Below are positions 61,053-64,000 of a stretch of DNA of 64,000 nt, piece by piece. The notes under the pieces were generated by a model. It ran no database searches. It was given only the letters and a program-made list of their open reading frames with translations, and was not told the origin of the DNA. How positions within the stretch are numbered: the first letter of the stretch is position 1; the number at the start of each line of letters is the position of its first letter. Made by a program: the position numbers and the translations under genes. The stretch is from Pedobacter sp. Bi126 (GTDB lineage: Bacteria; Bacteroidota; Bacteroidia; Sphingobacteriales; Sphingobacteriaceae): assembly GCF_918698245.1 (NCBI RefSeq), contig NZ_CAKKMS010000004.1, positions 310,001 through 374,000 on the forward strand, in the 5' to 3' direction.

Positions 61053-63848
61053 ATGGATAAATTATCTTATCTTAATGGCGCAAACGCCGAATATATAGAG
61101 TCTTTATATCAATCTTATCAACAAGATCCCGAGTCTGTTGAATTTGGTTGGCAGAAATTTTTTGAAGGTTTCGATTTTGGAAGAGGATCAGAAGCGCCTG
61201 CAGTAACAGCGGAAACTCCTGAACAATTTTTAAAAGAGGTTAATGTTTTAAATCTGATTGATGGCTATCGTAGCCGCGGTCACTTATTTACGCACACCAA
61301 TCCTGTTCGCGAAAGACGTAAACATTTACCAACATTAGATCTTGCAAATTTTGGATTATCGGATGCTGACTTGGAAACCGTTTTCAACTCTGGTGTTGAG
61401 ATTGGTATCGGTGCGGCAAAATTGAAAGACATTGTAGCCTTTTTAAAACAAACATACGCACACTCAATCGGTGCAGAATATAAGTTTTTACGTACACCTG
61501 AAGTGTTGAACTGGATTCAGCAGAAAATGGAAAGTGCACGTAATACCCCTAATTTCTCAATCGATGAGAAAAAACGCATTCTCCGGAAATTAAACGAAGC
61601 GGTAAGTTTCGAAAATTTCTTAGGCACCAAATTTTTGGGCCAAAAACGTTTCTCGTTAGAAGGAGCAGAAGCTTTAATCCCGGCTTTAGATTCAGTAATC
61701 GAAAAAGGTGCTGAATTAGGTATTGAGGAATTTGTAATTGGTATGGCACACCGCGGTCGTTTAAACGTGTTGGCCAATATCATGCAAAAAACATATAAAG
61801 ATATTTTTGCTGAGTTTGAAGGTAAAAGCTACAACCCAGATACGCCATTTGGTGGCGACGTAAAATACCACTTAGGTTATTCTACAGATGTAACTACCGT
61901 TTCGGGTAAAAGTGTTCACTTAAGTTTATGTCCTAACCCATCGCATTTAGAAACTGTTGATGGTGTGGTAGAAGGCATGAGCCGCTCGAAAATCGATTTC
62001 AAATATGGTGGCGATAACAGTCGTTTAGCACCGATTTTGATTCATGGTGATGCATCAGTTGCCGGACAAGGTATTGTTTACGAGGTAATTCAGATGGCAG
62101 GCCTTGAAGGTTATAAAACCGGTGGAACTATTCACTTGGTAATTAATAACCAGATTGGTTTTACAACTAATTATAAAGATGCACGTACCAGTACTTATTG
62201 TACCGATATTGCTAAAGTAACTTTATCTCCGGTTTTCCACGTAAATGGTGATGATCCTGAGGCTTTGGTTTATGCAATTAACCTGGCAATGGAGTATCGT
62301 CAGAAATATAAAAACGATGTTTTTATCGATATTCTTTGCTACCGTCGTTTCGGACACAATGAGTCTGATGAGCCCAAATTCACCCAGCCATTATTATACA
62401 AAACAATCGAAAAACACCCTAATCCAAGGGAAATTTATATTGATCAGTTAACCAAAGAGGGTAAGTTAGAAGCCGGTTTGGCAAAAGAAATGGAAAAAGA
62501 TTTCCGTGGTATTTTGCAGGAACGCTTAAACGAAGCTAAAGAATTTGTTGCAGGTAATGCCGAAGTTAAATTTGGTGGTGCATGGGCAGATTTGCGTATG
62601 GCTACACCTAAAGATTTCGAATCTTCTCCTGTTACTGCGGTTAAAAAGTCTACTTTATTAGAAATTGGTAAGCGCATTACTGCTTTGCCATCTAATAAAA
62701 AGTTCTTCAAAAAAATCGAAAAACTATTTGCTGAACGTGGCAAAATGGTTAACGAAACCAATGTTTTCGACTGGGCAATGGGCGAGCAGTTAGCTTATGG
62801 TACTTTGTTATCAGAAGGTAAACGTGTTCGTTTAAGCGGTCAGGATGTAGAGAGGGGAACATTCTCTCACCGTCATGCGGTATTAACGCTTGAAGATAGT
62901 GAGGAAGAATATGTACCATTGGCAAATATTTCAGACCAACAAGCGGCTTTCGATATTTACAACTCACACTTATCAGAATACGGCGTTTTAGGTTTCGAGT
63001 ATGGTTATGCCATGGCAAACCCGAATGCTTTAACCATTTGGGAAGCACAATTTGGCGATTTCTTTAACGGAGCGCAAATTGTTGTCGATCAATATATTGC
63101 AAGTGCCGAAACCAAATGGCAGCGCGAAAATGGTTTGGTAATGTTATTGCCTCACGGTTACGAAGGTCAGGGGCCAGAGCACTCATCAGCACGTATAGAG
63201 CGTTTTATGGAGCTTTGTGCTGACTATAACATGCAGGTAACAAACTGTACTACTCCGGCAAACTTCTTCCACGTTTTACGCCGTCAGTTTAAACGCGATT
63301 TCCGTAAACCTTTGGTGGTATTTACTCCTAAAAGTTTATTGCGCCACCCAGCTTGTGTTTCTAAATTAGAAGAATTTACGGAAGGTGGTTTTAAAGAAGT
63401 AATTGATGATGTAAATGTTAAAGTTGCAGATGTAACACGCATTGTTTTCTGTAGCGGTAAAATTTACTACGAGTTACTGGAGAAACAACAGGCTGATAAA
63501 TTGAAACATGTAGCCCTGGTTCGTGTAGAGCAGCTGTATCCAACTCCAGTTGATCAGATGGAAGCCATCCAGAAGAAATATAAAAATGCTAAAGAAGTTT
63601 TCTGGGTACAAGAAGAGCCAGAGAACATGGGCGCATGGCCATATTTGTTCCGCAGGTTATACAAAACAGCATTAAAAGGCATTGATGTAATTTCGCGAAG
63701 AGAAAGCAGCAGTACTGCAACAGGTTTTGCAAAACAACATGCTAATCAACAGGCTTATATTTTAGCAAAAGCTTTAGAGATTTCGGTAACGGATGATGTA
63801 AAGGATATCGCCAAAAAAGCAACAAAAAAATTAGTTCAGATCGATTAG
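61053..63848 (+). CDS. sucA: 2-oxoglutarate dehydrogenase E1 component
   Basis: 931 residues, standard length. N-terminal LSYLNGANAEYIESLYQSYQ, EFVIGMAHRGRLNVLAN, thiamin-diphosphate site HGDASVAGQGIVYE...NNQIGFTTN, GHNESDEPKFTQP, and transketolase-like C-terminal segments RGTFSHRHAVL, GFEYGYAMANPNALTIWEAQFGDF-type and LPHGYEGQGPEHSSAR. It decarboxylates 2-oxoglutarate in the TCA cycle. The E2 gene begins 75 bases downstream. Confidence 0.97.
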   Translation: MDKLSYLNGANAEYIESLYQSYQQDPESVEFGWQKFFEGFDFGRGSEAPAVTAETPEQFLKEVNVLNLIDGYRSRGHLFTHTNPVRERRKHLPTLDLANFGLSDADLETVFNSGVEIGIGAAKLKDIVAFLKQTYAHSIGAEYKFLRTPEVLNWIQQKMESARNTPNFSIDEKKRILRKLNEAVSFENFLGTKFLGQKRFSLEGAEALIPALDSVIEKGAELGIEEFVIGMAHRGRLNVLANIMQKTYKDIFAEFEGKSYNPDTPFGGDVKYHLGYSTDVTTVSGKSVHLSLCPNPSHLETVDGVVEGMSRSKIDFKYGGDNSRLAPILIHGDASVAGQGIVYEVIQMAGLEGYKTGGTIHLVINNQIGFTTNYKDARTSTYCTDIAKVTLSPVFHVNGDDPEALVYAINLAMEYRQKYKNDVFIDILCYRRFGHNESDEPKFTQPLLYKTIEKHPNPREIYIDQLTKEGKLEAGLAKEMEKDFRGILQERLNEAKEFVAGNAEVKFGGAWADLRMATPKDFESSPVTAVKKSTLLEIGKRITALPSNKKFFKKIEKLFAERGKMVNETNVFDWAMGEQLAYGTLLSEGKRVRLSGQDVERGTFSHRHAVLTLEDSEEEYVPLANISDQQAAFDIYNSHLSEYGVLGFEYGYAMANPNALTIWEAQFGDFFNGAQIVVDQYIASAETKWQRENGLVMLLPHGYEGQGPEHSSARIERFMELCADYNMQVTNCTTPANFFHVLRRQFKRDFRKPLVVFTPKSLLRHPACVSKLEEFTEGGFKEVIDDVNVKVADVTRIVFCSGKIYYELLEKQQADKLKHVALVRVEQLYPTPVDQMEAIQKKYKNAKEVFWVQEEPENMGAWPYLFRRLYKTALKGIDVISRRESSSTATGFAKQHANQQAYILAKALEISVTDDVKDIAKKATKKLVQID

Positions 63849-63860
63849 GTGCATTGCGCT

Positions 63861-63882
63861 AAGCGTTTGGAGCGTGGCGTTT
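63861..63882. repeat. GCGTTTGG-type short intergenic repeat
   Basis: AAGCGTTTGGAGCGTGGCGT followed by TT, located between sucA and sucB; relatives at 27803 and 58474. Confidence 0.4.
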
Positions 63883-63923
63883 GATATTGATTATTAGAAG
63901 ATAAAAAACATAACATTACAAAA

Positions 63924-64000
63924 ATGAGTTTAGAGATAAAAGTTCCGCCTGTTGGTGAGTCGATAACCGAAGTTGTTTTATCACGTTGGATAAAAAACGA
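63924..64000 (+). CDS. sucB: Dihydrolipoyllysine succinyltransferase (E2), 3'-partial
   Basis: Only the first 25 codons are inside the window: MSLEIKVPPVGESITEV, the start of the lipoyl domain of the 2-oxoglutarate dehydrogenase E2 component. Order E1-E2 is as in other bacteria. The rest lies beyond the right edge. Confidence 0.9.
   Translation, partial: MSLEIKVPPVGESITEVVLSRWIKN

Overview
The window looks like chromosomal DNA of a Bacteroidota bacterium, most likely Sphingobacteriaceae and Pedobacter-like. The evidence is a type IX secretion (T9SS) CHU_C sorting domain, PorP/SprF and GLPGLI proteins, a TonB-dependent receptor with an N-terminal carboxypeptidase-like domain, AT-rich leaders without strong Shine-Dalgarno sequences, and promoters of the Bacteroidetes type (TTG/TTTG, about 19-22 bases, TAnnTTTG). 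No tRNA, rRNA, CRISPR array, intact insertion sequence or prophage was seen.

Layout. 1-8434: a giant Ig-repeat surface protein (5' end outside the window), a PorP/SprF-like protein and a PorE-like OmpA protein, in a T9SS-linked operon. 8646-13587: a compact RiPP-like locus with a full-length LanB-type dehydratase, a 47-residue Thr-rich, Cys-free candidate precursor peptide, and a LytS/LytTR two-component system on the opposite strand, interleaved tail-to-tail with no intergenic space. 13965-18549: an unknown gene, an orphan HsdR-N nuclease-like protein, HtpG, a DUF4241 protein and a stand-alone receiver. 18665-25460: an efflux operon (adaptor, a small lipoprotein resembling an RND pump fragment, RND pump, TolC) followed by an N-acetylglucosamine kinase. 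25835-39570: M61 peptidase, small barrel protein, acyl-CoA ligase, TlpA-like protein, gamma-glutamyltransferase, GAF protein, DUF885 peptidase and OmpA protein, with two decayed copies of gene 3' ends between them.

39874-47109: two paralogous small secreted two-Cys proteins, a GLPGLI protein and a TonB-receptor-like protein, divergent from a second LytS/LytTR system. The divergent region holds two oppositely oriented sets of three elements spaced exactly 21 bp apart. The first LytTR system has a comparable 21-bp array of different sequence. 47472-54850: an unknown secreted protein, a MarR regulator and a fadN-fadA-fadE beta-oxidation set whose gaps are filled with palindromic repeats. 55186-57131: three tandem FKBP-type lipoproteins. 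57121-60865: a photolyase, a TIGR01777 oxidoreductase and a DASH cryptochrome. 61053-64000: 2-oxoglutarate dehydrogenase E1 and the start of E2.

The best candidates for an undescribed system are (i) the LanB/Cys-free peptide/LytTR locus with mutually nested opposite-strand genes and (ii) the small secreted protein pair/GLPGLI/TonB receptor operon with its divergent LytTR system. All functional calls rest on reading the sequence and recalled family features; no database search was run.
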